A stretch of 64,000 bases of DNA from Polytrichum commune (lineage: Eukaryota > Streptophyta > Polytrichopsida > Polytrichales > Polytrichaceae). The DNA lies in contig OX485807.1 in NCBI GenBank assembly GCA_950295325.1, positions 16,023,001 to 16,087,000 on the forward strand, written 5' to 3'. The position numbers and the translations under genes were made by a program. Positions 1-17,078 of this stretch are shown one piece after another. The first letter of the stretch is position 1. Each line of letters starts with the position of its first letter. Below the pieces are notes generated by a model. That model was not told the DNA's origin and did not search any database. It saw only the letters and a list, made by a program, of their open reading frames with translations.

Positions 1-2726
1 GGTTGCTCACACTAAAGTTTCAGTGACTAAGTCCATATTTGGTGTGTTTTTGCTGACTCTGCTCCAGATTTTATCTGACTTTGACAATCTGTCACTGGGG
101 GTGGAAAAGACGAGTTGCATATATGCATGTAAAGTGCCTCTTAATTGTGCACCTTGCCATTTGGATCCCAGCGACCTCAACATATGGATCCGCAGCCTTC
201 TCCTACACAAATCAACAATGATAATTTTAGTGAGTCAGTCAATACTAGATGGCACAAACACTACTAAGTGACAGGAAAAGTCCACTCACAAAGTGTGTTC
301 CATGCAGTGAAACGATCCCTCACCAGCACTTTCAGCTTGACAAACTCGAAGCCTGTGAATCGAGTGATAGTGCCTTCTGCTCCAGCTGCAATGAATCCTT
401 GAGACGTCGAAGCTAAAGTGAAACACCTCCCAGTCTTATGCAGCCTCTATCAAAATGTTAATGGAAAGAAACACCTCAACATGTCTTCTACCACAAGATG
501 TCTTTGGGAAATGTGCCTCAGTTTATCAGAACAAATTTGCAAACACCTAGGACAAGCTATGCTTCAGAAACCTTATGGTGTAAGTGAAAACACTCCAGTA
601 CAACCGCTCAGTATGTCACTCCTATTAATAAAAATCTAAAAGCGTCATTAGGAATGCATAACAGTCTATTTGGGTATAACAGCACATACAAGTTGAACTG
701 TCCCCTCCCTCACAATGAAGATCACATCATCCAGAGTCGCAACTGCAATGTTGTTATCAATGAGCCAAATATGGTCCGAGAATGTAACATTTTCACCTTC
801 ATCCCCATGCAACCCCTCCACTACAAAATCTTTTTTTGCACCAACTTTCCTACTCCACAACTTGAAATGTGTTGGACCTGAGAAAGAACATGGATCTTCT
901 ATAACATGTTTGTTTTTTAAATTTGATCGAACTATAAACTTCAGAGGTTTTGACCATATTGAGAAATTTTCGAAGCATCCCGATATTGGACTGCACAGAA
1001 AAACCCTTCAATGAAGACACAAGCACACCTTCACGTGACTTTTATGTTGACAAATGGAAATTGTTCTTTGAATAGGTGATGCATACCACTAGTTGCAAAC
1101 TCCTCATCATCTTTGGGATTAACTGTTATTCGAGTCACTGAATGTACAAACTGTGTGCTGAATATCTCCTGCAGATGATACCATGGACTTCATTAATAGC
1201 TTATTGTCTGCGCCATTGGAGATTGACTGTTCAGAGAAAACCATCCCTAAAAAGCCAGCAATGTAGATGACTGGAGACGGCCCTAAACAGAATGGCAAAA
1301 CTGTGACGACAACATGCCAACTTCAAGTATGACGACAGATATTCCTACCTCAGAATGTTTAATATCCCAGCAACAGATTAATGATCCTCCACCACTTTGA
1401 TTTGACGCAGTCATCAAGAATTGCTCGCCTTTGGAAAAGGCACAAGTCTCAATATCTGCAGCATACTGCTCCAGCCTTAACTTGCAGCTTAGTAGTTCGA
1501 ACATAGGTATAGGAAACTTTCAACCTGATTGACAAGTACTGCAAATGCACATAGTGCTTTCATAACACATGCCCCAGAAATGCAACAAAGAGAGGATTCT
1601 TAATGCATATGTCTGTGTCAAATATTTCGACAAAGCGTTTGCTTTAATAAGTGATTAAAAAATAATTTGCTACTCAAAAGTAAAGAAGGTCAATTTCCCT
1701 AAGGTAACCCACTCTTGTGTTGATATTATTCAGACTCTATGATTCTGTCAGACTTTATGATATTTTCCTGTTCTGGATTGCGGTTATGTGATGGTTTACA
1801 CACACCTGTATTGACTCTGGATACAAAAGTGCCAACCTTCCTGCCGATTCGCATATCAAAAACCGAAACCTGCAGCATTCAATGTATAGTATACTTACAT
1901 GATGTGCAAAGTCGTCTTACATTTGAAGAAGTGGCAGGCGGAACTGACACTCTTGGCCAGGAAATTTTGAAAACTCAAGATCAGGGCTTGCAAGATGTTT
2001 ATGACTTGAACCAGTCATCCAGTCCTTTTTCCCCAAGATTGAGGATGCGTTACCAACTTACCTTACAAGAGCTCAACACATCCTTCTAAGAGAGTTTCAC
2101 GTGCAAAATGAAACAGAAGAGCACAGAGGGAAAATTCATCAAAAATACACTCCTATATGGAATAGTGAATACTGAAGGCTTCACTGAATCGGCATACCTG
2201 ACTATTAGGGTTCGACTTTGTCAGTTCACAAGTGGCCACAAAGTGGCCAGCTGATGAAGCCACCACCGCCACGATTCTCTGGAGAAACATTTAGAATGCA
2301 GACTTTTTAGAAAGTGTTCAAAACCCTAAGCAATATCGATCATACACGAGCATGAGGAATTTTCTGCCTTCACCTCTACGGATTCTTCAGGTGTCGCTAC
2401 TGGCACCGCAGAGCTATTTCTGCAGAAGAGCGGGAATGGAAAACCGATGAGAACACATGCAAAGGTTTATTTTCAGACATGCCTACAAGAAGCCATGGAA
2501 GTCAAGTCTACTGATAAGAATTTTCTTGGGAATAATTAGGAAAGACATGGAACCAAAATATCGCAATGGTGAAAATCTCAATTCCTTCTCTATTTAGTCC
2601 TGATTGAAATGCCAGAAGCACCTGTTGCGGAAGAGGCCACAGCCAATCGCATAAACCACAGTGCGACTGTCAAGACATGCCATCTGTGTGTGGCGCCCTC
2701 GTATTCCCGAAAAACCGAAAGTGTGC
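1..2726 (-). CDS. CFAP57-like: CFAP57 (WDR65)-like ciliary WD40-repeat protein, 5' part, runs off the left edge
   Basis: Minus-strand exons that join in phase: 2726-2622, 2419-2374, 2278-2198, 1869-1806, 1455-1349, 1168-1087, 877-690, 446-324, 202-153 and 94 to the edge (last exon's end uncertain). Each has a plausible AG acceptor and GT donor. The peptide reads like the N-terminal beta-propeller of CFAP57: HTFGFSGIRG near the start, then RIVAVVASSAGHFVATCE, VSVFDMRIGRK, DIETCAFSKGEQFLMTASNQ, VTRITVNPKDDEEFATSGP followed by THFKLW, DHIWLIDNNIAVATLDD, and CFTLASTSQGFIAAGAEG, in the same order as the animal/algal protein. CFAP57 belongs to the axoneme (inner dynein arm attachment), so in a plant the expected site is the motile sperm flagellum. 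The initiator exon is not resolved; it should lie between about 2.75 and 4.0 kb. Other WD40 CFAPs (43, 44, 251) are the alternatives. No frame break was seen. Confidence 0.62.
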
Positions 2727-4305
2727 CTGTAAATTATACACCCGTTTGTGCAGTAAGAAGCAGTGACTTTCCTGTCAAGGACGAAAGATTAAATACCATG
2801 AGACTCAAGCGGAGGGGCCATTACTGAAAACATGGCATCATCTGACTTCAGAAATAGTTCTTACAAATGAGGGAACTGGTATGCCACAAATTCCTCCTTC
2901 GCAAAATTGCGCCGGCTTCGTAACAAACCCAAGCTCCTCCTCCTGGAAGAACTAATCCCACGCCGCATTTTGTCTACCTTAATATGATGGCACCCGCAGC
3001 TATGGTGCTACAAATTTGTGACAGTTGGTGGTAACGCCACCTGAAGTAATTTCCCACTTCAGAAACAACGTCTTCTGGTGAGCCCACACCTACAATAGCA
3101 TCCAGTGAGAGCGTTTGTAAAACCGAGTGTCAACATTTGGCCTTATGAGTGTCAACATTTGGCCTTATGAGAGTCAACATTTAGAAAACAACAATTGGAA
3201 TTACAAGAGTCAACATTCGGCTCTAAGAGAATTGGACACAGGAGACACAGCAGAAGCGTAGGTAGATAAAGTGGATGTCACTTCTCATAATGAGGACTCT
3301 CTATACATTCCAATTGCACCAACCTCCAGTGAAGGGACCAGTACTCAGAAGCATCAATTAATTAAAAGTGTCATAACCATGGACATCCGGGCCTACTGTA
3401 GAGGTTCATCTAGCAACACCACAACAACCAAAGATATGGCAAAAACTATCAAGGAGAGACACATCCTGCATCCACTAAGTTTGGAGTACTATGGTAAGGC
3501 ATTCACAGTGCTGGCGTTAGTGTAACCTAACACTAACTACACCCGCTACAAATTGTTAACTTGAACATTCTTAAAAGACACCTCCATCAACCTTGTGGTT
3601 TGATTTACACCGAGATACTGTAATCTCCACCGTACACTGTGCTGCTGAACGAGACATTCAAGATCACTCAAGAAAATGTGTTGCAGACACAGCCAGTCAA
3701 AAAACGGCAGGTTACATCTTACATACAAAACAAATTTGACATTTTGTCTTCCAGGATTCCACCAATTGTATTTGTTGAGGACTAATCATTACAAGAAAGT
3801 GTCAAAACCTTGTTTTACTCTACCAAAATGAACATCAGAGTTTGATCCTGATCGTCACAGGAACATGATGAATAGTTCACTGACTGTATAATACACAAGA
3901 GTGTCTACCTAGTCAGCTTTTCAATGTTATGGTCTAAAAAGTGTCAATCTAACTAAAATTGATCTGGCAGCTATAAAAAATGACATTAGCTCCCATAGTC
4001 GAGATTATGGTCCAATTTTCCTACAGTTCTCCTACCGTGATCCTTATGACCAGAGAAGCTAGTTTGTTGACAACCATCATGTGCTCCAGAAAGAGGACAA
4101 TCACTATATAGGAAATTTGTTGATCCAAAATTTGGTTCAGACAACAACAAAAAAACTGCAGAATTCAACCCCTTTGATTTCCAGAGTAGAACTGTCAAAC
4201 AGGAAAGAGCTGCTAATTTCCATTCAAACGCTGCCCATGTTGAAACTGTCTAGTTTTGTCAAGCTCTCCATCCATCTTCATGAATATACTTGATATACTA
4301 AGTTT
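2727..4305. other. Intergenic: CFAP57-like 5' region and helicase 3' UTR
   Basis: No protein is recognised on either strand. It should contain the unresolved first exon and promoter of the CFAP57-like gene and, towards 4305, the 3' UTR of the helicase, since both genes point left. Short open frames on the plus strand (for example 2609-2827 and 3271-3525) have no family features and no flanking splice logic. Confidence 0.5.
3125..3220. repeat. Short tandem repeat, 22-bp unit
   Basis: Two perfect copies of a 22-bp unit beginning GAGTGTCAACATTTGGCC (3125-3146 and 3147-3168) are followed by shorter decayed copies sharing GAGTCAACATT at about 3171 and 3207. It lies upstream of the CFAP57-like exons. 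Confidence 0.75.
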
Positions 4306-8484
<4,179 letters not shown>

Positions 8485-9224
8485 CGTTTCACAAATGATG
8501 GACTCAACGAACGATGCTTCTTTCACTTGCCCTTCCGATTATCGACGGCCGCGATTCTCGAGCAAGAAAAAGTGCAAACAAACTGGAACTGCCCACACGT
8601 AAAACACACCACAAAAACTCCAATTACTTCCAGCTTTCACATACCCCAAGTGAGTCCCACACACACACACCACTTCCACTCCCAGAAGTCAAAAATTGCC
8701 GATATCACCTATTCAATTACAATACGTATATTCCGGTCAGAACCACCATCAACACAACCAGTAAAATCTCACGGAGAGATATAAACTACACCATGCACTT
8801 TGCACGGCTGAAGGGACTCTCAAGTGGACACAAGCATGGCTGGCCAGGAGAAAGAACGGACATAAAAGGGATCGGCAAGGAAGAAGATAGACAAATAAGA
8901 AATCAGACAAACGGGGGGCGATATTGCAAATGAAAATGGAAAGATTGGAAATGCAAACCCTGACGAAGGTGCGAGAGAAGTGGAGTGGAGTGAGTGGAGT
9001 GGAGTTGAGTGGGCACCTAAGCTACGGCGAGCGCGAGATGTGAAGGGAGCAGCGCAGACATGGGGGAATTCGGCCACCAGCGATGCGATACGATGCGATG
9101 CGCGATGTGAAGGGATGGGTGGGGTGTCGGGGGGCGCGACTGCGAGGTCGGCGGCCCGAAAGAAAGGTGCCGAGACAATGAAACCCTAAACCTAACTTCT
9201 GTGGGATATGAATCACCAGGCTCA
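8485..9224 (-). promoter_or_regulatory. Upstream region of the helicase gene, with telobox and GGAGT microsatellite
   Basis: This stretch is more GC-rich than the repeats beyond it and should hold the helicase 5' UTR and promoter. A plant telobox (AAACCCTA) lies at about 9181-9188; such motifs are common near the starts of translation and RNA-metabolism genes. A GGAGT-type microsatellite at about 8980-9010 and a GATGC-type run at 9080-9105 are also visible. No TATA box is clear on the minus strand. Confidence 0.45.
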
Positions 9225-9965
9225 ACTCCTCATCTCCTCCCCCGGCATGCCATGCCACCCACCCTAATACCACATACACCCCCCATGACCCACACCCTAT
9301 TACCGTGCTCCTTCGCACAATCCACTTATTCTTAACTCAAATATGTAATCACAAATGTATTTTTGCTTTAAAAGGGGTGGTTGGTTTATATCTTCAATTT
9401 CACCCTTGTTCTTACAATTCTCGCCAAAATTTCTCTAGGCTAAAGTAAAGTAGCTCCCACGTAATGCATTCTTGCTCTTAATCGATCTCCTTCCCACCAT
9501 GCCCACCATCGCACCCAAGCTAGAATATCATTCCCGTATTATCCACTTATTATGACCTCAAATATATAACTACAAATTGAGCTTGGAACAAAAGGAAGCT
9601 TGGTTTATATCATAAATACCCACCATTTAGTTTTGATAGTTTTCCAATGTTCCTCCTAGGGCATAATCAACGTCCACCTCATGCAAGGCCGTATAGTTAT
9701 GTACGGGAAACCCTGGCTATGTTTTCACAAATGGGAAAGGAGTATCCCTCATGCATTATTATTTGTAAGGTTCCTAGAGACTTGGGTTGTTGCCCTCATC
9801 TCGGGGATCCTCGCATATCTATAGGTTGAAGTAGTTCCAATATATTCCACAACATCCCATTGTAATGCATTCTCATCCTTGACTCCCTATCTCATGCCAC
9901 TACTACATCATACACCCTCATGACCCCGTTGACCACTTATATATATATATATATATACACAAATT
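9225..9965. repeat. Three diverged tandem copies of a unit of roughly 230-370 bp, ending in an AT run
   Basis: Three blocks share the order 'catgccacc...catgaccc', 'atccacttat', 'ctcaaatat.taa..acaaat' and 'ggtttatat': around 9240-9400, 9490-9590 and 9890-9965. The TAATGCATTC motif recurs at about 9463 and 9862. The third copy contains a (TA)n run at 9939-9957. No coding sequence. Confidence 0.5.
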
Positions 9966-9989
9966 AGCACTTAAAGACCCGACAACTGG

Positions 9990-10190
9990 GAATTGAAGTT
10001 ATCCTTGAAAAGCCAAGAGCAACCATCTTGTGTTTGAAGGTGCATCTTGTTTTTTGATGTGTTAGCTAAAAACCATGTGGTTCCAAACGAATACTCCGGA
10101 AATTAAACATGTTGGGTCCACCAACCTCACAACTCCCTTCGAACTCAGGAGAGGTTCCCAAGCTTAATTTACATGTTCCCAAAAGAGATT
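9990..10190. repeat. Dispersed repeat B, copy 1 (possible LTR fragment)
   Basis: Shares, in order, 'aaccatc', 'gcatctt', 'gtgttagyt.aaaa', 'ccaccaacct', 'aggttcccaa' with the copy near 40600-40770. A TATA-like CTTATATACAACC follows at about 10410, as in an LTR promoter, but no terminal motif, primer-binding site or coding domain was found. Confidence 0.4.
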
Positions 10191-11194
10191 GCTCAAGGAG
10201 GTCAAGAATAAGAGGAAACCCTATGTGATCGTAAGATTACTTATAGGTCTTTAACACGAGAGAGACACGCTATGTAAAAATAGACGATACATCGAAACTC
10301 GAAACTTTTCCCTTGTGTTTCACCTTCTATCATGACCGTTTAGGGATGATTGTATCGCCATATATAGTTGTGCCTCTCGTTCATAGTCCCACATAGTAAC
10401 TTGATCCCCCACCCTTATATACAACCCTTTGTATATAATGTAAGATTGTCCTTCGTACATGTGGCATTTATCAAGTTTGAGATCGATTAACTTGAAACTA
10501 GTTTTTATGAGGTTGCATACTATTTGAAGACTTTCATGTTATACAAATGAGAGGTACGCACACTCGTGTGCAATAACTATGATAGTTCTAGTCCAATTAT
10601 TAAGATCGCATAAATGTATTCTTCTATGTTCATTCTAAAACGACTCACGCGTTTACTTATTTACTTACTAATTTCTCTATCTACCTATCTATCAATCTAT
10701 CTACCTAGATTTCTTTGGTGTTTCATGACTCCATCATGATGATGAGGAAGAATGGTATTCCATTCTCCAATCAACAAGGACCAATCACGGTGAAGGACCA
10801 ATAGGGAGGGCAGTCGCCTATGCCCGTCGACTAGACCAAGCCTTTTCGTGGGGCGTGGCTACCCACCAAGCCGGCCAATGGGAGGGCAGCTCGGTCCACG
10901 CGTTGCCACGTGGCGGAACCTGCGCCAGTCGCTCCAAGTGGGCCTTGCTCCCCCCCCTCCTCCTCCTTAGGTCCACGATGACATGTGTCACGGGGATAGG
11001 CTCCTTCTTCTCCTCTATTGTTTCCTAGGAGTTCCTTGAGGGCCGGCCTACTACAAGACTTAACTTGACTCAAAGGAAAGTTCCAGCTCCTTATCGTAAT
11101 GGTACCAAACGGTGTGACGGTGGGCAAGAAATGACACCACAAGTTGCCCGTAACTTATCGTCATCACTCACGCTAACTTACTTCTTGCCCACGG
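10191..11194. other. Intergenic, probable degraded retroelement sequence
   Basis: AT-rich to 10.75 kb, then GC-rich from about 10.76 to 11.15 kb. The 103-codon minus-strand frame in the GC-rich part (11142-10831) has no recognisable domain and a non-plant-gene composition. I see no gene. Confidence 0.4.
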
Positions 11195-12530
11195 TGGTTG
11201 TCCCGTTCATGTGCGCACGGTTTTAGGTCACCGTTTGCCAAATCGACAAGTTAACCCTTAAAGGCGTTCATATGCGTTTTGTGGGCCATGTGATGTTTTT
11301 GTACGAGTCCCCAACGAGTATTAAACTCAGTTTTGACTTGACCTACATGGTTGGAACACGGTAGCCGTCCATTCACACGGTCGTGGTTTTAGGTCACGGT
11401 ATGCCAAAATACAAGTTAACCTTTAAAGGCGCTTGTATACGTTCTATGGCCCAACCGATACTTTGTATTGAGTCCCCAACAAGTATTAAACTCAGTTTTG
11501 ACTTGACCTACGTGGTTGGAACATGGTAGCCGTCCATTCACACGGTCGTGGTTTTAGGTCATGGTATGCCAAAAATACAAGTTAACCTTTAAAGGCGCTC
11601 GTATACGTTCTATGGCCCAAGCAATACTTTGTATCGAGTCCCCAACAAGTATTAAACTCCGTTTTGACTTGACCTACATGGTTGGAACACGGTAGCTATC
11701 CATTCACACGGTCGTGGTTTTAGGTCACGGTATGCCAAAATACAAGTTAACCTTTAAAGGCGTTCGTATACGTTCTATGGCCCAAGTGATACTTTGTATT
11801 GAGTCCCCAACAAGTATTAAACTTAGTTTTGACTTGACCTACGTGGTTGGAACATGGTAGCCATCCATTCACACGGTCGTGGTTTTAGGTCATGGTATGC
11901 CAAAAATACAAGTTAACCTTTAAAGGCGCTCGTATACGTTCTATGGCCCAAACAATACTTTGTATTGAGTCCCCAACAAGTATTAAACTCAGTTTTGACT
12001 TGACCTACGTGGTTGGAACACGGTAGCCGTCCATTCACACGGTCCTGGTTTTAGGTCACAGTATGCCAAAAATACAAGTTAACCTTTAAAGGCGCTCGTA
12101 TACGTTCTATGGCCCAAGCGATACTTTGTATTGAGTCCCCAACAAGTATTAAACTCAATTGTGACTTGCTTTACATGGTCGAAACATGGCGGTCATATGT
12201 TCATACGGTCACGGGTTTATGTTATAGTATGCTCAATCTAAAAAGTTAACCCTTGAAGGCGCATGTAAATGTACTATGGCCCATGCAATATTTTGTATGA
12301 AGTCCCCAACAAGTATTAAACTCAATTGTGACTTGCTTTACATGGTTGGAACATGGTGGTCATGTATTTGCACGATCACAGTTTTAGGTCACACTACGCC
12401 CAACCTAAAAAGTGAACCTTTGAAGGCACATGTATACGTTCTATGGCCCATGCGATACTTTGTATGAAGTCCCCAACAAGTATTAAACTCACTTATGACT
12501 TCATCTATATGGCTCGAATTTTATTGAACA
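11195..12530. repeat. Satellite-like tandem array, eight copies of a 165-167 bp unit
   Basis: The motif CCAACAAGTATTAAACTC (first copy CCAACGAGTATT) recurs at 11311, 11476, 11642, 11807, 11973, 12139, 12306 and 12473: spacing 165, 166, 165, 166, 166, 167, 167. Other conserved blocks are GTTAACCTTTAAAGGCG, TACGTTCTATGGCCCA and TTCACACGGTCGTGG. The middle copies are the most alike; the first and last two are diverged, as expected at the edges of an unequal-crossover array. Unit length is close to nucleosomal spacing. Confidence 0.93.
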
Positions 12531-15180
12531 CATCATATTTTAAAGGAGGTTGAAATATACAATCATGTATAACAATTGTGTTAACATATACGTGATGTTT
12601 ATTTGAATCGTGTCATTTATAGGAGCCATGTCTTATAATGTTTTCTTGTGTATGCAGCAATTGGAGGAATTGTAAGTGATAAATGGATTGACTTCAAGTG
12701 AGGTTGTCTTTTATCCATTTAGGTACAATAACAACATGTGATCTTAAACACTTCCGCGTGACATATTTTGTTAAACCCTAAACGTCTACAAGGACCGGAG
12801 AGGTTAAGCATTCTTCCATATGCATTATAAAATAACATTTTAAAGGGTTTCATGAGAAGTTGTGTGGCCATCAAAGAAGTACACCCTTACAATCAACATT
12901 GCAAAGTTGTATTAGGTCTACAATTGATGAATTTAGAAGTGAACACCTCGAAGAGTTGTAATAATCACAATTTGAATTGGTTTAGGGTTTAGGGTCATAA
13001 TAATCACAATACTTGATGTGGTTGGTTGGTTGAAATTATTATTGATTGGTGAGAAATTTGCAACCTTAGATTAAGTTTTGATTTGATCAAATTGTAAGAA
13101 TGTTTATAAAGATATCGGATGTGAGCACTTTGTGAGGTGCAAAGGTTAGCAATGTATGCAATTTGCATGATCAATACATTTTGGATATTATGCAAATGCC
13201 AATGTAAGTTGCCAATCAAGTAGAGCCAAAGTAACAATTTGGTTTCATATTTGCTTCCAAATGAAAACTAGTAGACAATGCACAAATAAGCACTCAAACT
13301 TGTCAAGAAACACATCTTATTTCAATGAAAATTACAATCATATTACGATGGCAATTTTTAAGAAATAAAATCTCTATACATCAACACATGTGTCGGATCC
13401 AAAACCTTGGTTAAGAGCCATGCTCAAAGAGGAGGGATCCAAAAGGGGGTGCATATGCAATGTACAACAAGAAGTCAAGACCTTTGTGCTTTTTGATGTT
13501 TGAACCTAGTTGGGATGGGACTTCATCTCTACTTCTCCTCCAATTCCTATCATTAATCAACACGTCTTCATGCATCACTTTTGTAAGCCTTCACACAATT
13601 ATGTTCTCAATCATTATCTTCATGTTTAATGATGGGGTTATATTTACTCAAAGTAACATTGATTTTGTATCATTCATATATAGTAATTTGAAACTCTCGT
13701 CTTTGGATGCATCATCAACATATTTGTGCTCAAAGCACCCAAAGGGTTTCAATCCAAACTAATGTAGTCTTGGTTCGTAAGGGATTTATTTACTGTACAC
13801 TATTTTCTTCTGCATGGAGTTCATTAAGTTCTTTAAGGACACCAATTGTATGGATGTGAGCTTGAAATTAATACAACCAAGTTTATATCACAAACTTATT
13901 AAAGCTTTGACTTTTTGACCTTCATTTAATAGCAAATGATCAATGTGTATTACTGTGTGAAAAGGGTTGAAGCCTTTTAAGCTTAACCCTACGCATCTAA
14001 GAGGCCCAATGTGGGTCTCTCCACAAACAAAAGCACATGTTGTCCTACGTTGGCCTCTTCAAATCTAAGATTCAAGTATCTTAATTGATTTCCCATAATA
14101 GATTTCAACCAAATTCAAAATCATTATTATTTCCAAAATAGAATATTTAATTGTATATTCTAAAATAGCACATATAAAAATTGGTATTATATGAAATCAT
14201 TTAACATCCTTTTAAGCACCCAAGTAGGACAATACTAGAGCTAAATACTTCCATCAAAAGCCAATTTGTCAACTATATGTTATAGAAGTTACCAAAGTAA
14301 ATTGTATTTTACCCATTTTCATGTCGGGACTTTTCTATTAGTAGGGACCGAACTAAGATAAGAGAATAGTTTAGTTAATAGGTCACAACTGTAGCTCTTC
14401 ATGTAGTTGGTAACCTTGAATCATATTACTTAGACTTGATCTTGTGGTTTTGAAGGAGTCTAAGTTAAGCCAATATTAGATGTGGAGGTTGCTGTCTAGG
14501 AAACTCCCTATATCATATACCTATACTGCAAGAAATGCATCATGTGAGCAATGACATGTGAGCAATGAGATGAAAAATAAACATGGGTATAGGGGCATTT
14601 GTACCATGTACCCATGAATGACCAAGACAATATGGGAATGCACATAGAAATTAATGAGCCCAAATCTCCTTTATACGTAGGAATTTAAACTAACAAACAA
14701 ATTACACACCTTGCAGTAGGGAACAAATTGTGTCATATACAAGGAATGAGACAAATGGTGAAATTTTAGATTGTGTTCACCAATTGTGGTTATTGTGAAA
14801 TCAATAACCTAAACACCACACATATATTAAAGTATTGGTTGTTATGGAGTCACTTTAAGTATAATTTTGCATTGAAGTGCCTTGACTATCCATATCCTCT
14901 TCCATTCCCTCACCCTTCTCAAAGCCTTTCTCCACATCTTTACACTCAATTGCGGTATTGTCTACAAATGGATGGCTACTCCAACATCCATACTTGCGTC
15001 TAGGTTTAGGTGTAGATGTCACCACCATAACCTTGGCTATACCTTTTGCATATGCATGAATTCCTACTATCCTAGGAGGAGATTTGATGGACATCAACAC
15101 TTTTGCAAACACGGAATCTAGCAGTTTGGTGCCCTAAGAAACAAAAAATGTTACACATGTAATAAATAATATTTGGTAAG
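12531..15180. other. AT-rich intergenic, no gene seen
   Basis: Only short frames without family features. The sequence grades into the methyltransferase-like pseudogene at its right end. Nothing else is supportable. Confidence 0.5.
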
Positions 15181-17078
15181 CTCACATGACAAACTTACTT
15201 AGTACCATGAAAGCGCTTAGCTACCTTTCGCATTGGTGCATCGTCATCAACAAGGAAGTGTGAATGGGGCCCCACCAACAAAATGGGGAGGAGCATGAGG
15301 TGCACCACACAATCTTCCTCGTATGCAACCACTTTGTTAGCAAGCATGGATAGACACACCTAAATTTTCTTAATCAAATAATGATTATAAATAGTTGAAT
15401 ATAAAAACAATCAAACATTACAGGGATTGATATACGAATGGGAAAATGCAACACCTATGAAAGCATGAGCATCTAGAACCACTCCTCCAGGTTTGGTTAA
15501 TGCTTCCATACACACTTGTATTGGCAATGAATATTGTTCCCTACCACCTCTCCAAATGACCACTGCATTCATAAGCTAAGTACCCATTTTAGTTAGGTTA
15601 AAGAATATATCAGTGCCCTCAATATCCAAGGGTCGATGCACCAGTGGGTTCTTGAAAGTTGAATTACACTAAAGACATCTTACTTTGCACAAACATAATG
15701 ACACGAAAATGCTTGGTCATGGTAATAAACAACACACCATTCATGAAAGGACACAAATAACCACACAAACCAACCCATATATTGGAACAAAATAAATATA
15801 AATTAAAAAACTTACCATGTGAGATCCATCCATGTTTGAACACAACAACATGTCAGTGATGCCCCACTAGTCCATCACAATTGTGAATTTATAAGTAGCA
15901 ATGTAAGTCTTTTACATCTCCTCTAACTAAAAAAAGAAAAATCTTAGTAACCAAATATATACAATAATTAAATGAACATATCAATGAACAAACACATGAA
16001 ACTTACCTTTTTTTATGAAATCCAAAATCTCAAGCAAGGTTATATTTGTATCAACGTTGTTCTTCATGATCAACATTATTGATGTTTTCTTCCCTATAAT
16101 AGACATATGTGGCATAACAATATCAAAGGAAGAACCAATTTGTTTCTAGCAAGATGTTGTTGTGTAACATGTTGAGGGTGAATGAGAGATGATGCAAGGT
16201 TGATTGGGATAGAAGGTACTTGAGTCGAATAAATTGGAGTTTGTGTTACAACCTCCAATGGTGTTGACGAGTTAGGGGCTTCCTCAGTAGGATAGCCATA
16301 TTGTTTTTGCCCACGATTACGCTTACCTACTACTTGGGACGGCGCAACTTTCACTCAAGTATCGTCATCCAAGACATTTGTATCATCTTGTGTTTGTGAA
16401 AACCCTACTCTCGACCTCACTAACTTCTCCTATGATGGGTAAAAAAAAAGGACAATCTAGGAACCAATGGGCATTGCAACAAAATGCCATTGTCCCAAGT
16501 TTTCAACTAAGATCTAGTAAACATGCAAAGATTACTCTCTTTAGTATTGGTCTTACAACTGGCAGAGGTTTGAGATGACATAGAGAAATAAACAAATGGG
16601 ACTTAGAGAGTGGTCTTATTCTCAGCCCATCAAAGAATTGAAGTGTGCTCTTTGAAGAGTGTGCATGTGCACCATACCCATCTGGAAAAACAATGTCTTC
16701 ATCAATTTCATGAATAACAACAAAGCTATTAAACATAGATCAACCACCTATTAAACAAGAACGTTGAAATACTTAGCATGTACTATGAAGGACTGTGTAC
16801 CTCCAACATCTCACCCTTAATGGGTTGCATGAGGGGCTAGGTCCTCATCCTAAGTCACCTCCATCCATCCTTACGTGTTCATTTAAGGGCCAATGGAGGT
16901 GTTGTACCTCATAGGCAGTGTCCTTGACGAGGATGGTCGCCGCGATTGCTTGGCCGAACGTCTTTATTGACGTTCCTCCATCCCCTATGTCTAAATCCAC
17001 CTCGCCGCTTCCATGTTCCACGCCCCTTTGCTCATTGTAGTCATGATTTTTGTTATCACTTAAATTAAACCAACCCAA
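15181..17078 (-). pseudogene. Decayed beta-class amino-methyltransferase-like gene (N6-adenine/N4-cytosine type)
   Basis: Minus-strand exon-like blocks with good splice sites: about 15926-15803 (strong acceptor TTTTTTTAG, donor GTAAGT), 15770-15686, a block to about 15455, then 15362-15181. They read YIATYKFTIVMD-stop-WGITDML (where an amino-methyltransferase catalytic D/N-P-P-W loop would sit), FMNGVLFITM, AVVIWRGGREQYSLPIQV, LTKPGGVVLDAHAFIG (resembling the AdoMet motif VVLDAFAGTG) and, after an intron, MLANKVVAYEED. Catalytic loop before the AdoMet motif is the beta-class order. At least three in-frame stops (after EEM, in D-stop-WG, and after KMGT) and a frame change near 16130 mark it as dead. 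Frames at 16354-16140, 16736-16503 and 17078-16845 may be its N-terminal part. The family call is by eye. Confidence 0.42.

Noticed and set aside
1739-2089. 116-codon plus-strand frame
   Set aside because: It covers an exon (1869-1806) and flanking introns of the minus-strand CFAP57-like gene and has no domain or splice logic of its own.
3125-3220. Possible CRISPR-like repeat
   Set aside because: The copies are directly adjacent without spacers, and the genome is a plant's.
11195-12530. Possible coding repeat protein array
   Set aside because: The unit is not a stable multiple of three (165-167) and no frame stays open across copies.
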